From assembly GCA_948144175.1 (NCBI GenBank), contig CANXME010002192.1:868001-932000 (forward strand): a stretch of DNA of 64,000 nt, read 5' to 3'. A program made the translations under genes and the position numbers. This document shows, piece after piece, positions 39,627 through 51,500 of the stretch (position 1 is its first letter; every line of letters starts with the position of its first letter). Below the pieces are notes generated by a model. The model saw only the letters and a program-made list of their open reading frames with translations. It did not search any database and was not told the DNA's origin. The stretch comes from Closterium sp. NIES-65 (taxonomy: Eukaryota; Streptophyta; Zygnematophyceae; Desmidiales; Closteriaceae).

Positions 39627-42600
39627 TTACGAAAGCGCGTGGACGTCCTTGAAGTTTCGGCTGCGTAGATAGTCGGTGACGACAGGGTGGTTTTCAATTC
39701 TGTCCAGGGGAACCCAGTTGTCCTCGGTGGGTGTACGATCTTTCCAGCGAATCAGAAACTCAACTTTTCGGGCCCCTCGAGGGTCGCGACTCTGTGGCTC
39801 AAGATTTTGTCGGGGGTGATGACTGGTTCGGTTGGTGGTCGTGACATGCTGGATGGTCGATGTCGTGGGAGTTGGCTGGTGGATGGTACGTAAGGGCGAA
39901 GCAGGCTGACGTGGAACGAGGGGCTGACGTACCAGTCAGCAGGAAGGAGGAGGTGCGCGGTGACAGGTATGATCATGTGACTGATTCGAAATGGCCCACA
40001 GTATCGAGGGCGGAGTTTGGGAGTGATGGGCAGGCGGAGGTTCTGAGTGTCGAGTAAAACGAGGTCGTCGGGCTGATAAGTGACGGGTCTGCGGTGGCGA
40101 TCGGCGTTGCGTTTAGCGATGATATTTGATTTTTTAATTGCTTCTGCTGCCCTGGTCCGTGCTGCTTGCAAAATCTCGGCGAACTGTTGTGCGCGTGGAA
40201 CGGGATTGTCGGGGTTTGGTGTCATGGGTACTGTTGGGTTCTGTCCGTAATTCAAGTAGAATGACGACTGTTGGGTCGTGGCAGATGGCGCGTTGTTGTA
40301 TGCGAACTCGATGAGAGGCAGCTGCTGCTCCCACGTGTTTGGATCGTCACACGTGGCTCGAATGAGTTGCTCCATAGTCTGGTTTGTCCGTTCTGTCTGT
40401 CCGTCGGTTTCGGGGTGATACGATGAACTGAATTGAAGTCGCGGGCCGAATTGCTGCCACAGGTTCCGCCAGAAATTACTGGTAAACTTCGTGTCCCTGT
40501 CACTGATGATCGACGCTGGTATCCCGTGCAGTCGAACGAAGGTGGAGATGAAGAGTCGGGCTGTTTCCTCGGCTGTGATTGATTTCCCGCATGCTGCGAA
40601 ATGTGCCATTTTCGTTAGTCGATCGACGACGACCAGGATCGCGTTATTCCCACTCGCCCCGGCCGGTAACCCCGTGACGAAGTCCATCGTCACCTGCTGC
40701 CAAGCACGCTCTGGAGGTGGGATTGGTTGTAATTGTCCTGCCGGCCGCTTCCTGGTTGACTTCATGAGTTGGCAAGTGGGACACGATGCCACGTGTCGTT
40801 GCACGTCGGTCAACATTTCCGGCCAGTAATAGTACCGCTGCAGCTGCTGCCGTGTTTTTTCTACTCCGAAATGTCCCGAGGTAACTCCGTCGCGTGCCTC
40901 CTGTAACAGCAGTTCCCGTAGTAGCGTGTACCCTGGTACCCAGATGCGGTCGGATCCAGCTTTTACGTAATAGGCTCCCTTGGCTGCTGCGAATTGCTGT
41001 GAATTTCCTCCTGTGAAGAATGGGTCTGTTTGATATCCGTGGGTAAATAGTCCTGTCAGTGACGGGCTGGTCTGGGCGATTAGTATCGCATGTATTTGGG
41101 CAGTGGGGCGGGTCAGTGCGTCGGCGATATTCGAGGCTCCTTTTTTATATGTGACCGTATAGTGGAAATTCGATTCGAGGAAGTCGAGCCACCGAATCTG
41201 TCGTGGGTTGAGGTGGGGCTGTGCGCGAAGGTACTGTAGGGATCGATGGTCTGTTCGTACTCTCACGTCTGCGCCGGTCAAGTAGCAACGCCACACTTTG
41301 AACGCATGCACGATTGCGAGCATTTCGCGGTCGTGTATCGGGTAATTTCGCTCAGGTGGATGTAGCTTGCGTGATTCGTAGGCGATGGGTTGGAGGCCGT
41401 TGCCGAAGTCCTGTAACAGTACGGCTCCGATGGCGATGTCACTCGCGTCTGTAACAACTTCGAAGGGGCGGTGTGGGTCAGCGATGCGTAGGACGGGTGG
41501 TGAACAGAGAACATTTTTCAGGGCAGAGAAGGCAGCATGCTCTTTCTCCCCCCACGTAAAAGGGACCCCCTTACGCAGTAAATCAGTGAGCGGGGCTGTT
41601 AAGCGTGCCATGTCTGGGACGAACCGACGAACGTAATTAACAAACCCTAAAAAACTCTGTAGTTCCGTGATGTTCGTCGGGGGATGCCACGCTTTTACGG
41701 TATCCAGCTTCTTAGGGTCTATCTCAACCCCAGCCTCCGAAATGACGTGACCTAAAAACTCTAGTTTGTCCCGAAAAACTCGCACTTGGAGCCCTTGGTG
41801 AGTAATCGATGTGCCTCTAAAATTTTAAAAACTGCTTCGAGATCTACTAAGTGCTGCTGCTGGTCCCGACTGTAAACGAGGATGTTGTCGAGGTAAACTA
41901 TGACGCATTTATCTAAAAGTGGCCTAAACGCCTCGTTCATGGTCACCTGAAATGTTGCAGGCGCGTTGGTCAGCCCGAAAGGCATCACCGTGTACTCGGA
42001 TGACCCGTACGTAGTCCTAAATGCTGTCTTGGCGCAGTCCGATGGTTCGACCCGAATTTGATGGTAACCTCCCCGTAAGTCTATTTTCGAAAATACTCGT
42101 GCGGTTCGCAGCTGGTCGATCAGTTCGTCGGCGCGGGGGATGGGGTATCGTGATTTTACTGTTACCCTGTTAAGCGCTCGGTAGTCGATGCACATGCGAA
42201 ACCCCCCGTCTTTTTTCGGTGTGAACAGTATCGGTGCGGCGAACGGTGACGAGCTCGGTCGGATAAACTGCTTCTCTAACAGGTAATCTAACTGCTTCCT
42301 TAGCTCGTCGAGCTCGGGCTGTGTCAGTCGAAATTGGCGCTGTACAGTTGGCTGTGCCCCCGGTTCTAACTCGATCCTATGGTCATGCGCCCGCTGAGGT
42401 GGCAGCCCTTGCGGTAAGTCATCCGGAAAGATACCCGGGAACCGTTTCAATAGTGCCTGTAGTTCGGGTGGTACGGATGCCAACAGATTCTGCAAATCAC
42501 TCGGCCGGTCCTCTTTTTCCACTAATGCGATATCCACTGCGTACACGTCAGCTCCAGCAACGACAACCCGTTTCATCGTGATGGCGTTGACCTGGACCGT

Positions 42601-43134
42601 TGAAGACTCGGGTGGCTGCCAGCGAGGTAGGACGACCCAGTTACCACTACTTCGCACTGTGCAGCTACCTGTCGTCCAGTCAATTCGTGGGCTATACCGT
42701 CGCAGCCAATCACGTCCCAATAAAATGTCGTGCCCATCCAGTGTCGTTGCGAGCATTTCCTGTGTAAACCCGAAGTTCCCTCCGCAGCGGACCTTTACTC
42801 TCTCCACCTTTTCCCGTATAGCCAGTGGCGTGCCGTCGACTAAGCGTGCATCTATCTCAGGTAAGCATCGGTTAAGTGTTAACTGTAATTTCCGTGCGGT
42901 TGCGGTATTAACTAAGCTGTGACTTGCTCCCCCGTCAATAAAAATCTTCATTGCTGCTCCCTGTATTTTCCCGTAGATTAGTACCGGGCAATCCGTCTCT
43001 GTACCCTCCTTATTCATCCGAGCCCGATCGATGGCATAAATCGGTACTGTGACTCGGTAAGGGTCGGTGTGGTTGGGCGAGCAGGCAGTCTCGTCAGTAG
43101 TTGGCCCAACTTCTACTGACTGCTGGCGTTTCCC
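39627..43134 (-). pseudogene. Gypsy-2 pol, two frameshifts and a mutated RT active site
   Basis: Reading from the frameshift site: protease DGGASHS, reverse transcriptase, RNase H, integrase and chromodomain, ending at TAA 39627-39629. Three lesions are seen against Gypsy-1. The RT catalytic box reads YLDN instead of YLDD. A one-base loss near 41770-41775, after SKCEF, shifts the frame and creates a stop at 41761-41763. A second one-base loss near 39770-39776, at the start of the chromodomain, creates another stop at 39752-39754. Between these points the frame is open and conserved (TDASDIAIGAVL, HYTVTYKKGASNIADALTRP, SDRDTKFTSNFW, TDGQTERTNQ). The element cannot make an active polymerase. 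Confidence 0.93.
43093..43134 (-). promoter_or_regulatory. Candidate -1 frameshift signal at the gag/pol junction of Gypsy-2
   Basis: In sense orientation GGGAAAC (43128-43134, phase G GGA AAC) is followed after seven bases by the stem GTCAGTAG/CTACTGAC (43113-43120 and 43093-43100) with a 12-base loop. Stem, spacer and heptamer match Gypsy-1 exactly, while most loop bases differ. Confidence 0.75.
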
Positions 43135-44291
43135 TGCCTCTGAGACTCCCTCCCCTGCTCTGCTCCTCGGCGCCTCAGCTCCTCTGGGCATTCGCTCTTG
43201 CGATGGCCCGGCTTGTTGCAAGCAAAGCAGCGCCCCTTAAACGGTGCGGCAGCTGCATTCGTTGCGACGGCGTGTACAATGGCGTGCTCGATCGGTCCCC
43301 GAGGACGATGTCCGTAATAGGACCCCGGTCTCGGTCGGCGTAGAATGTCGATCTTCTCGGCGAGCGCGAGAATCTCGTTGAAGTTAGAGAGTCCGCGCAG
43401 CATTATCTCGTGCGAGATGTCCGGCTTCAGCCCTCCGACGTAACGGTCCACCCGCTCCGCTTCGTGCATGTAGCCGACCTGCTCGCAAAGTGCGAGAAAA
43501 CCGCTGGTATAGTCTTGAACTGACCCGAGATGGCGCCAAGTGCGCAGTTTCTGACGCGCCGAAATTGAAGCCGCGATCGGCTCAAAGCGCGCCCGAAGTC
43601 CTGCGCACCACGCATCCCACGTGCTGTATTGGGCGGTCTCGCAGAACGAACTCCAGGTGACAGCTGGACCCGAGGGCCCATCCTCGTGCGACGGTGGCTC
43701 GTAGGCGCGTGGCGACGTCACGATGACTCGCCACCAGTCCATGGCGGGGCCCCTTAGTAGTGAAACCGCATACCGGATCTTTGCGGCGTCCGACTCGACG
43801 TAATTGGCGTCGAAGAAAACGTTCATCGTGAAGACCCACGATTGAACTGTCGGACCGCCGCGTTGACTTGGGTCGAAGCAGGGCGGGCGTTGCGGCTTGA
43901 GCGGCATTGGTGCCATGTTGGGTTGTTCGCCACTTGTCGCCGCAAATTCCACGTGCCGACGGACTTCTCGAGGCTCCCGTGGGCTTGGTGCGATCCTGTT
44001 TCCTCCCATGCCAGGCATCGGCTGGGCGGCGCCCTCACTGGCTGCGCCTGAGCGTTGTCCCGTGCTGTCGTGTTGTGTTGGTGTGCCGGACGAGATGATG
44101 ATCGGCTCATCCGAACGTGCAGATGCGTTTGTTGGTGCGTGGGATGTCGTCGGTATGTTCATCGTGGATTGTTGACGGGCGGAGTCACGTTCCGCCGTGA
44201 GGGTCGCGATTTCAAGCGCCGAATCCTCCAGTTGACGCACGAGACGATCAAGTTGCTCCTGCGTCAATGTGGCGAGCGTGAAGTCGTCCAT
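43113..44291 (-). CDS. Gypsy-2 gag, 392 aa
   Basis: The start at ATG 44289-44291 (MDDFTLATLTQEQLDRL) is chosen because it aligns with the Gypsy-1 gag start; the frame stays open further upstream without an ATG of better fit. It stops at TAG 43113-43115. It contains the N-terminal coiled coil, a Pro/Ser linker, the gag core (PPCFDPSQRGGPTVQSWVF, AWCAGLRARFEPIAAS, QDYTSGFLALCEQVGYMHE) and a zinc knuckle CFACNKPGHRKSEC. It appears intact, so this copy might still supply gag although pol is dead. Confidence 0.9.
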   Translation of the reverse strand: MDDFTLATLTQEQLDRLVRQLEDSALEIATLTAERDSARQQSTMNIPTTSHAPTNASARSDEPIIISSGTPTQHDSTGQRSGAASEGAAQPMPGMGGNRIAPSPREPREVRRHVEFAATSGEQPNMAPMPLKPQRPPCFDPSQRGGPTVQSWVFTMNVFFDANYVESDAAKIRYAVSLLRGPAMDWWRVIVTSPRAYEPPSHEDGPSGPAVTWSSFCETAQYSTWDAWCAGLRARFEPIAASISARQKLRTWRHLGSVQDYTSGFLALCEQVGYMHEAERVDRYVGGLKPDISHEIMLRGLSNFNEILALAEKIDILRRPRPGSYYGHRPRGPIEHAIVHAVATNAAAAPFKGRCFACNKPGHRKSECPEELRRRGAEQGRESQRQGNASSQ

Positions 44292-44472
44292 GGCGGGGGT
44301 GTCGGGCAAGCTCAGCGAGAGCTTGGTCGTGGCCGTGCGTGCTTGCGAGAGAGCACTACGAGCGGCGGTGCTGTATCGCCAAGAGACGTCTACCCCCCCC
44401 AAAAATTGAGATAGTGGGGAAGCGAAGGTGTGGATGCGGTCCGAGATGGGATCGTAGGCTCTGAATACCAAG

Positions 44473-44803
44473 TGTTACGAGTGCAATTGAGTGAACGAAC
44501 GAGAATTGCACTATCGAAGCAAGAGTACAATGAGCGAAGGCATGAGCGAAGAATATATAGCGAAACTACAGTGGTAACGGTAATGGTCGCGCGACGAGCC
44601 TGGGACTGAGGTTGGGAAAGTGTCGAAGCGTAGGCCCGGAGCGCGGGTTACCAGCCAAGCCGTGAGGTCGGGATGCGATGTGCGAAAATGGCGGGATGAT
44701 GAATGATGCGATGGTCGCGAGTGGTAACGGTGCTGACTGAGGTGCTACAGTGATGTACGCGTTGAGCAGAGATGCGAAGTAAGGAAAAGGGAATTTCCTT
44801 ACA
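44473..44803 (-). repeat. 5' LTR of Gypsy-2
   Basis: It begins TGTTACGAGTGCAATTG on the plus strand. In sense orientation a TATATATTC box (complement of 44552-44560) lies just before the segment CGCTCATGCCTTCGCTCA shared with Gypsy-1. Confidence 0.92.
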
Positions 44804-44808
44804 GTTAT

Positions 44809-45519
44809 CATATGGCTTTTCAGTAACATTCAACAGTCTTTCGCGATATCAGTTGTCCACTTCGCACACATGTAGTTCTTGTGTTCATGCTTCCAAATCA
44901 TAACTCCTCTTTCCCTAGCATGAGTCCTCACCTAGGATCCACGCGATCCCGCCATTAGCTAAGCTAAGGCGTGCGTAAGGACCTAGTTGCTTCATGTAGG
45001 GAGAATTGTTTCTGCTGCACGTGGTGCTGCCGTACGTGTTCTTCAGAACCTTCTCTCCCATCTCCACGTGACGTTCGCGGCACCAGGTTTTGCGGAATCT
45101 TGTTCGCAGATGAGAGCTTGGCTAAGCAGATTTATGGTCACTTCGTCGCACGAGAAATCACGTGGACGAGTAATTCTGAGTGCCTGAGGCTTCCCGATCG
45201 ACTATAAGCGGGTGCTCTTTAGAACACTCGTCCTATCTCAGTGATAAAGCAATCAGGAGTCGCAAAAGCCCGACAGTTTCTGAAACGAGGCTCCGTGAAG
45301 CATCTCCAACCGAAATTTGGGCGTCCCAAGCAAATAGCAGATCCTGAGAGATTGTGTTTCCTGCTCGAGCTTCATGTATAGCAATATCTAGATATTCGAA
45401 ACGTTTCATATTACCGTCTAGACAGCATACTACCCTTTATTCCCACTCTGAGAGCGGAATATCTGAGAATTGATACTAAGCCACCCAATTATATCAATAA
45501 AAGTACGTAAACAGTCGAG
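44809..45519. other. Upstream region of SPT16, no other gene seen
   Basis: It should hold the promoter and 5' UTR of the SPT16 gene. No open frame with recognisable content and no confident core promoter motif was found. Confidence 0.45.
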
Positions 45520-48500
45520 ATGGGAGATTCCAAACCCTCCGGAGGCGGCGGCGGCGGCGGCGGAAGCGGGCTACAGCTCGATCTGGACACGTTCGGCCGC
45601 CGCCTGAAGCTTCTCTACGACAGCTGGCGAAAGGACGAGAGCCGTTCGTGGGGTTACACGAGCGCGTTCGCCGTCGCGACTCCGCCGGCGAGCGAGGACA
45701 TGCGATACCTTAAGTCGTCGGCGCTGCAGATCTGGTTACTGGGTTACGAATTCCCCGAGACTGTCATCGTGTTTCTGCTGGGCGGCGGAGTCGGCGGGGA
45801 AGGCGGCGGAAGCGGCGGAGCGGTGCACGTGGTGTGCAGCCAGAAGAAGGCACAGCATCTGGAGGCCGTCAGGCGCGTGTGCGCGGAGAAATCCGGTAGG
45901 GGGGAGAGATTTCCTGGGATCAGTTCGGAAGAGATAAGGGGGGATGTGTTAGATGTTTGGATGATGAGGATTTGGAGAGAGGGAAGGGTGTGAGGCGGGG
46001 AGGGAGGTTGGATGGGGGAGGGGAGAGCGGGTGTTAGGAGCGAGGGCAGACGATAGGATCAGCCCGGGAGAGATAAGGGGAGATGCGTTAGACGTTCGGA
46101 TGATGAGAATCCGGAGAGAGGGAAGGGTGTGAGGAAGGGAGGGGGGTTGGATGGGGTGGGGGAGCGGTGTTCTAAGGTTAGGGTAGACAGTGGAGTATAT
46201 ATACACCTGAAGTGACCGGCTACCCTAATTGACCAGCCAATAGACGATTTTAATATCTGTCTTACCAGACCACTCCCCCACTCCCCCCTCTCCCCCCTCC
46301 CCACTCCCCCTTCCTCCCCCCCCTTTCCTCCCCCTCCTTCCCTTTCCTCTCCCTTACCCCCTTCTCGCCGCGCCAGGTGGAGTGGAGATGGTGCTGCACC
46401 CCAAGCCTCGCAGCAAGGACGGCCAGTAGTATTTTGACCTAAGCGACCTCTACCTGTCCCCCCTCCTCTTCCCCCATTCCCCGTTCCCCTCTCCCCCTCC
46501 CCCTTCTCTCCCCCCCGCGCCAGGCGGAGTGGAGATGGTGCTGCACCCCAAGCCTCGCAGCGAGGACGGGTCCTCCCAGATGGCGCAGGTCATCGACGCC
46601 ATCCGAGCCTCCGGCGCAGGTTTGGCAGGCGGAGGTCCGGTGCGGCTGGGCGTGCTGGCAAAGGAGGCTCCGGAGGGGGCGATTATGGAGAAATGGGCGG
46701 CGGCAGTGGAGGCAGCAGCGGGTGGGGGCGAGGGCGGGGAGAGTGGTGGAGAGGGGTTGGAGACGGTGGATGTGGGGCCGGCGCTGGGGGATGTTCTGGC
46801 GGTTAAGGATGAGGGCGAGGTGATCAATATCAAGAAAGCCGCATTTCTTAGCGCGCAGGCGCTCAAGGTGTGATGGGGTTGGATGTGGTTGGATGTGGTG
46901 GGTTTGGATGAAAGAGGGGATGTCCTGGCGGGGCGGTTAAGGATGAGGGCGAGGTGATCAATATCAAGAAGGCCGCGTTCCTTAGCACGCAGGCGCTCAA
47001 GGTGGAGTGATGGGTTTGGATGGGGTGGGGTTGGGTCGGGTGGGGTGGGCTGGGATGGGGTGGGTCTGGATGAAAGACGCGAATGATTGGATGATGGGGT
47101 GGATGGGGTGGAGTAGGGTTGCTGTGAGGTGGGATGGGGTGGGGAGGGGTCGGCCCGCCTTCTTTCTTCTAGGCGTTTGTGATGCCGCAGATGGAGTTCT
47201 GATGAACAAGGAGCGCAGCTCGTCCTTCCCTTCCTCTCCGTCTCCTCATTTCGACCCCGCTCTTGTCTCTCCCCGCTTCCCCCCCTCCCAGGCGTTCGTG
47301 GTGCCCAAGATGGAGGTGTTGATAGACGAGGAGCGTAGCATGACGCACTTGCCTCCCCTCATGCTTCTCCATCCCCACCTTCCTCCCGCCCCTCCCCTTT
47401 CAGGCCTTTGTGGTGCCCAAGATGGAGGTGCTGATAGACAAGGAGTGCAGCATGACACACTTGGCTTTCCTCATTCCCCTCGCTCTCCTCCTTCCCCTCC
47501 TTCTCCCCTCCTTCCCCGGCCATGTCTCACTTTCTCTCCCCAACCTCAGGCGTTCGTGGTGCCCAAGATGGAGGTGCTGATCGACGAAGAGCGCAGCATG
47601 ACGCACGCGGAGCTGATGGAGCAGACAGAGGAGGTCATCACCGACCCCGCCAAGATCAAAGTCAAGCTCAAGCCCGACAACTGTGACATCTGCTACCCGC
47701 CCGTCTTCCAGGTACATCTGCTACCCGCCCGTCTTCCAGGTGCATAACACCTGTTTTCCAGATAACTGCCATGTCTGCACTCCCCCCGTCTTGCAGGTAA
47801 GTTAACTGTGACGGCACATTTTTTCTGCTGTGATCCGCCTGATGTTTGTCACTTTTGTAGTCTTCTTCTATTCAACCATCTCCATCCCACCCACCTCTCC
47901 ATCCCACCCACCTCTCCATCCCACCCACCTCTCCATCCCACCCACCTCTCCATCCCACCCACCTCTCCATCCCACCCACCTCTCCATCCCACCCACCTCT
48001 CCATCCCACCCACCTCTCCATCCCACCCACCTCTCCATCCCACCCACCTCTCCATCCCACCTTTCCTTTCCTCCTCTCCATCGCTCCTCTCCATCGCTCC
48101 TCTCCATCCCCTCTCCATCCCCTCTCTCCACCCCTTCTCTCCTTGCATCCCTCCCCTCTCACTCCGTCCACACCTCCACAAACCCCTCGCCGTTCAGAGC
48201 GGAGGGCAGTACGACCTGAGGGCGTCAGCAGCGAGCAGAGACGACCCGCTGTGTTATGACTTCATGGGTGTCATCATCTGCGCCATCACCTCTCTCCATC
48301 CCTTCCTCTTCCCTTCACCCCTCCCCTGTGTTCTCTTGTCTTGTTCAGAGCGGGGACCAGTACGACCTGAGGGCGTCAGCAGTGAGCAGAGACAATTCAT
48401 TTGTGACACTACTCCATGGGCGTCATCATCTGCACCATCCTATCTCACCCTTTCCCTCTCTTCCGCCCACCCCCATCCCTCCCCTGTGCTTTTCCCTCGG

Positions 48501-51500
48501 CAGAGTGGAGGGCAATATGACTTGCGAGCGTCAGCAGTGAGCAGCGACGACCCTCTCTGCTACGATTCCATGGGCGTCATCATCTGTGCCATCGGCGCCA
48601 GATACGCCTCCTACTGCTCCAATGTGGCGCGCACCTACCTGATTGATGCTACCAAGGCACAGGAGAAAGCGTACCAGGTGAGGGGAGGGTGGAGGGTGAG
48701 AGGAGTGCTTGAGAAGGCCTGGGAAGGGCTGCACAGGAGGTATGTGGGGGGCTGGGGTTTTGTATAATGCTGATCTCAAAACACTTCGTGAAGATTATTC
48801 CAGAACCTGGTCAATTCTCATTCCATATACTTATTTTACTAACTCTATTTTGGTGTCAACACCTCATTTTCAAATCCTTACGCGATTCATATTCTTGTTG
48901 CTTTCCTCCCCCCTCTCTCCTCTCTCTCCCCCCGCCCCCCCCCCCTCTCTCTCCCCCCTCCCCCCCCCCCCCCCCCCCCTTTTTTTTTTAACCTCCCACC
49001 ACATCACCAGGTATTGCTGAGGGCACAGGAAGCAGCGATTGCAGCGATCAAGCCGGGGGTACGGCTGGGCGATGTGTACCGTGCTGCAGTGGCGGTGGTG
49101 GAGAGGGAAGCTCCAGAGCTGGTGCCTCATCTCACCAAACACGCCGGCACTGGCATAGGCATCGGTGAGACAAGGGGGTAGGCATAGGCGTGGCGCTAAG
49201 GCTGGTAGTTGGGGTGCAGATGAAAGATGTGTACCGAGCTCCAGAGCTTGTGCTCCCCACCTGACCAAACACGCTGGCACCGGCGTAGGCATCGGTGAGT
49301 GAGAGAAGGGGTTGAGGGATAGGCTGGGTGCTTCAAGCTAGGGCTACGCAGTCTCACACTGCCCCCTTCATGCCCTGTGCTCCCTGCGCGGCTCGGTGTC
49401 CTGTGCTGCAGATTTTTGAGAGGCCGGTCTCACTCTCAACGCCAAGAAAGAGCGCACAGTGAAATCAGGCAGGGCGTTCAGGCAGGGTGCTTCTGGGGCT
49501 CCATGGCCTCACCAACCCCAGTTTCGAGTGTGGCTCCCACTCCTGTTCATCGTTTCCCCTCCCCTCCTCGCTTCCGCTCCCCTCCGCTCCCCCTCCTTCT
49601 GTATTGGTCCAGAATTCCGAGAGGCCGGCCACACTCTCAACGCCAAGAACGAGCGGACGGTGAAATCAGGCCTGGCGTTCAATGTGGTGCTGGGCTTGCA
49701 CGGCCTCACACTGCCCCCTGCTTGTCTGCCTGCCTGTCCTGTGTTGCCCTGTGCTGCTCTGCAGAGTTCCGAGAAGCCGGTTTGACCCTCAACGCCAAGA
49801 GCGAGCGCACGGTGAAATCGGGCATGGCGTTCAACATGGTGCTGTGCTGAGCTTGCACGGCCTCACCAACCCCAGTTTCGAGTGTGGCTCCCACTCCTAT
49901 TCATCGTTTCCCCTCCCCTCCCCCCTTCTTTCCCCTGCTCGCTCCCTCCTTCCCCTCTTGGCCCAGAGTTCCGCGAAGCTGGTCTGACCCTGAACGCCAA
50001 GAACGAGCGGACGGTGAAATCGGGCATGGCGTTCAACGTGGTGCTGGGCTTGCACGGCCTCACCAATCCGGAGGCCGGGGGAGGGGAGGAGGGGGCCGAA
50101 GCGAACGGAAAAGCTGAGGGCGCTGGAGGCAAGGAGGGCGGGAAGGAGGGGAAGGGGGGCAGTGCAAAGCTGAGGAAGTATGCGCTACTGGTGGCTGATA
50201 CAGTGACGGTGAGGGCCGCTGCTGACAAGGACCGCTGGGTGGACGTCGCCACTGCCTCTGCTTCTAAGTCATTTGCCGACGTTGCCTACTCGCTCAAGGT
50301 GTGCTCGCTGTGTGGGATCCTTCAAGGTCTTCTTACTTATTCACTCCTTCAAGGAGGGTGGGGTGTGTGGGGTGAAGGGGCACTGCAAGGGTAAGGAAGG
50401 CACTGTGGGGTCTAGGTGCGCTGCTGCTGGTGGCGGATACGGTGGCGGTGAGGGCCGCTGCTGACAAGGACCGCTGGGTGGACGTCGCCACTGCCTCTGC
50501 CTCCAAGTCATTCGCCGACGTTGCCTACTCTCTCAATGTGGGGCCAATGGGGGGTTAAAGAGGGGATTTGGGGGGCAATGACGGGGGAAAGGAGGCGGGA
50601 AAGGAGGGGGGAATGAGGGGGGAAGGAGTGGCAGAAGGAGTGGTGCAAGGAGGATGGGATGGGGGGAAGAGGGGGAGTACGAGGGCGTGCGACTGGCAGA
50701 AGCAGCAGGCAGGGCAGAGCTCGTTGTGTCGCGCGGGAGAACCAGGAGGCAACAAAGGAGGAGCTGCGGCGGCTGCACCAGGCAGAGCTGGCGAAGCAGA
50801 AGATTGAGGAGAGGAGACGGCCCGGCGGCTCGCTGCTGCCTTCCTTGCTTCTCTGATCGTTCCCTCTCCTTTCACTTCTTGACTCGTTTTTCTTTGCCAG
50901 GGGGAAGACGAGGAGGAGGACACGGACAAGGGCAAGCGACCAGCAGAAGCAGCAGGGGCTGGAGAACCTGCTGTGTTCGCACGGGCGCACCTGCGGTCGG
51001 AAAATCAGGAGGCCACAAAGGAGTTGCGGCTCCACTTGCGTGTCTCACCTCTCCCATTCTATCCCTCCCTTCCCTTCCCTGTCAGGGGGAAGACGAGGAG
51101 GAGGAGGACACGGACAAGGGCAAGCGACCGGCAGAAGCAGTAGGGGCTGGAGAACCGGCTGTATTCGCCCGGGCTCACCTGCGGTCGGAGAACCAGGAGG
51201 CCACAAAGGAGGAGCTGCGGCGGCAGCACCAGGCGGAGCTGGCGAAGCAGAAGATCGAAGAGACGGCCCGGCGCCTGGCTGCTGGTGGGCTGGGCGCACG
51301 CGAGGGCGAGGGGGCTAAGAGGCAGACGGGCGACCTGGTGTCGTACGGGGATGTGGACGAAATTCCTCTGGCCATGAAGGACTATAAGATCCAGGTAGGA
51401 GGCGTTGGAAAGAATCGGGGGTAGGGTAGGTGGTTGTTGAGAGGACAATGACAAGCGCAGGCGGAGCTGGCGAAGCAGAAGATCGAGGAGACGGCCCGGC

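Larger units (their letters stand above)
39269..44803 (-). mobile_element. Ty3/Gypsy chromovirus-type element Gypsy-2, decayed, 5535 bp
   Basis: 331 bp LTRs (39269-39599 and 44473-44803) are flanked by a perfect TSD GTTAT (39264-39268 and 44804-44808). I count about eight differences between the LTRs (about 97.6 percent identity), so it is older than Gypsy-1. The primer binding site, two bases after the 5' LTR, reads TGGTATTCAGAGCC on the minus strand. It has the same domain order as Gypsy-1 and clear protein similarity throughout, but pol is broken. Confidence 0.96.

Noticed and set aside
47883-48061. Regular repeats resembling a CRISPR array
   Set aside because: Units of 17 bp directly abut without unique spacers and sit in an intron of a eukaryotic gene; this is a minisatellite.
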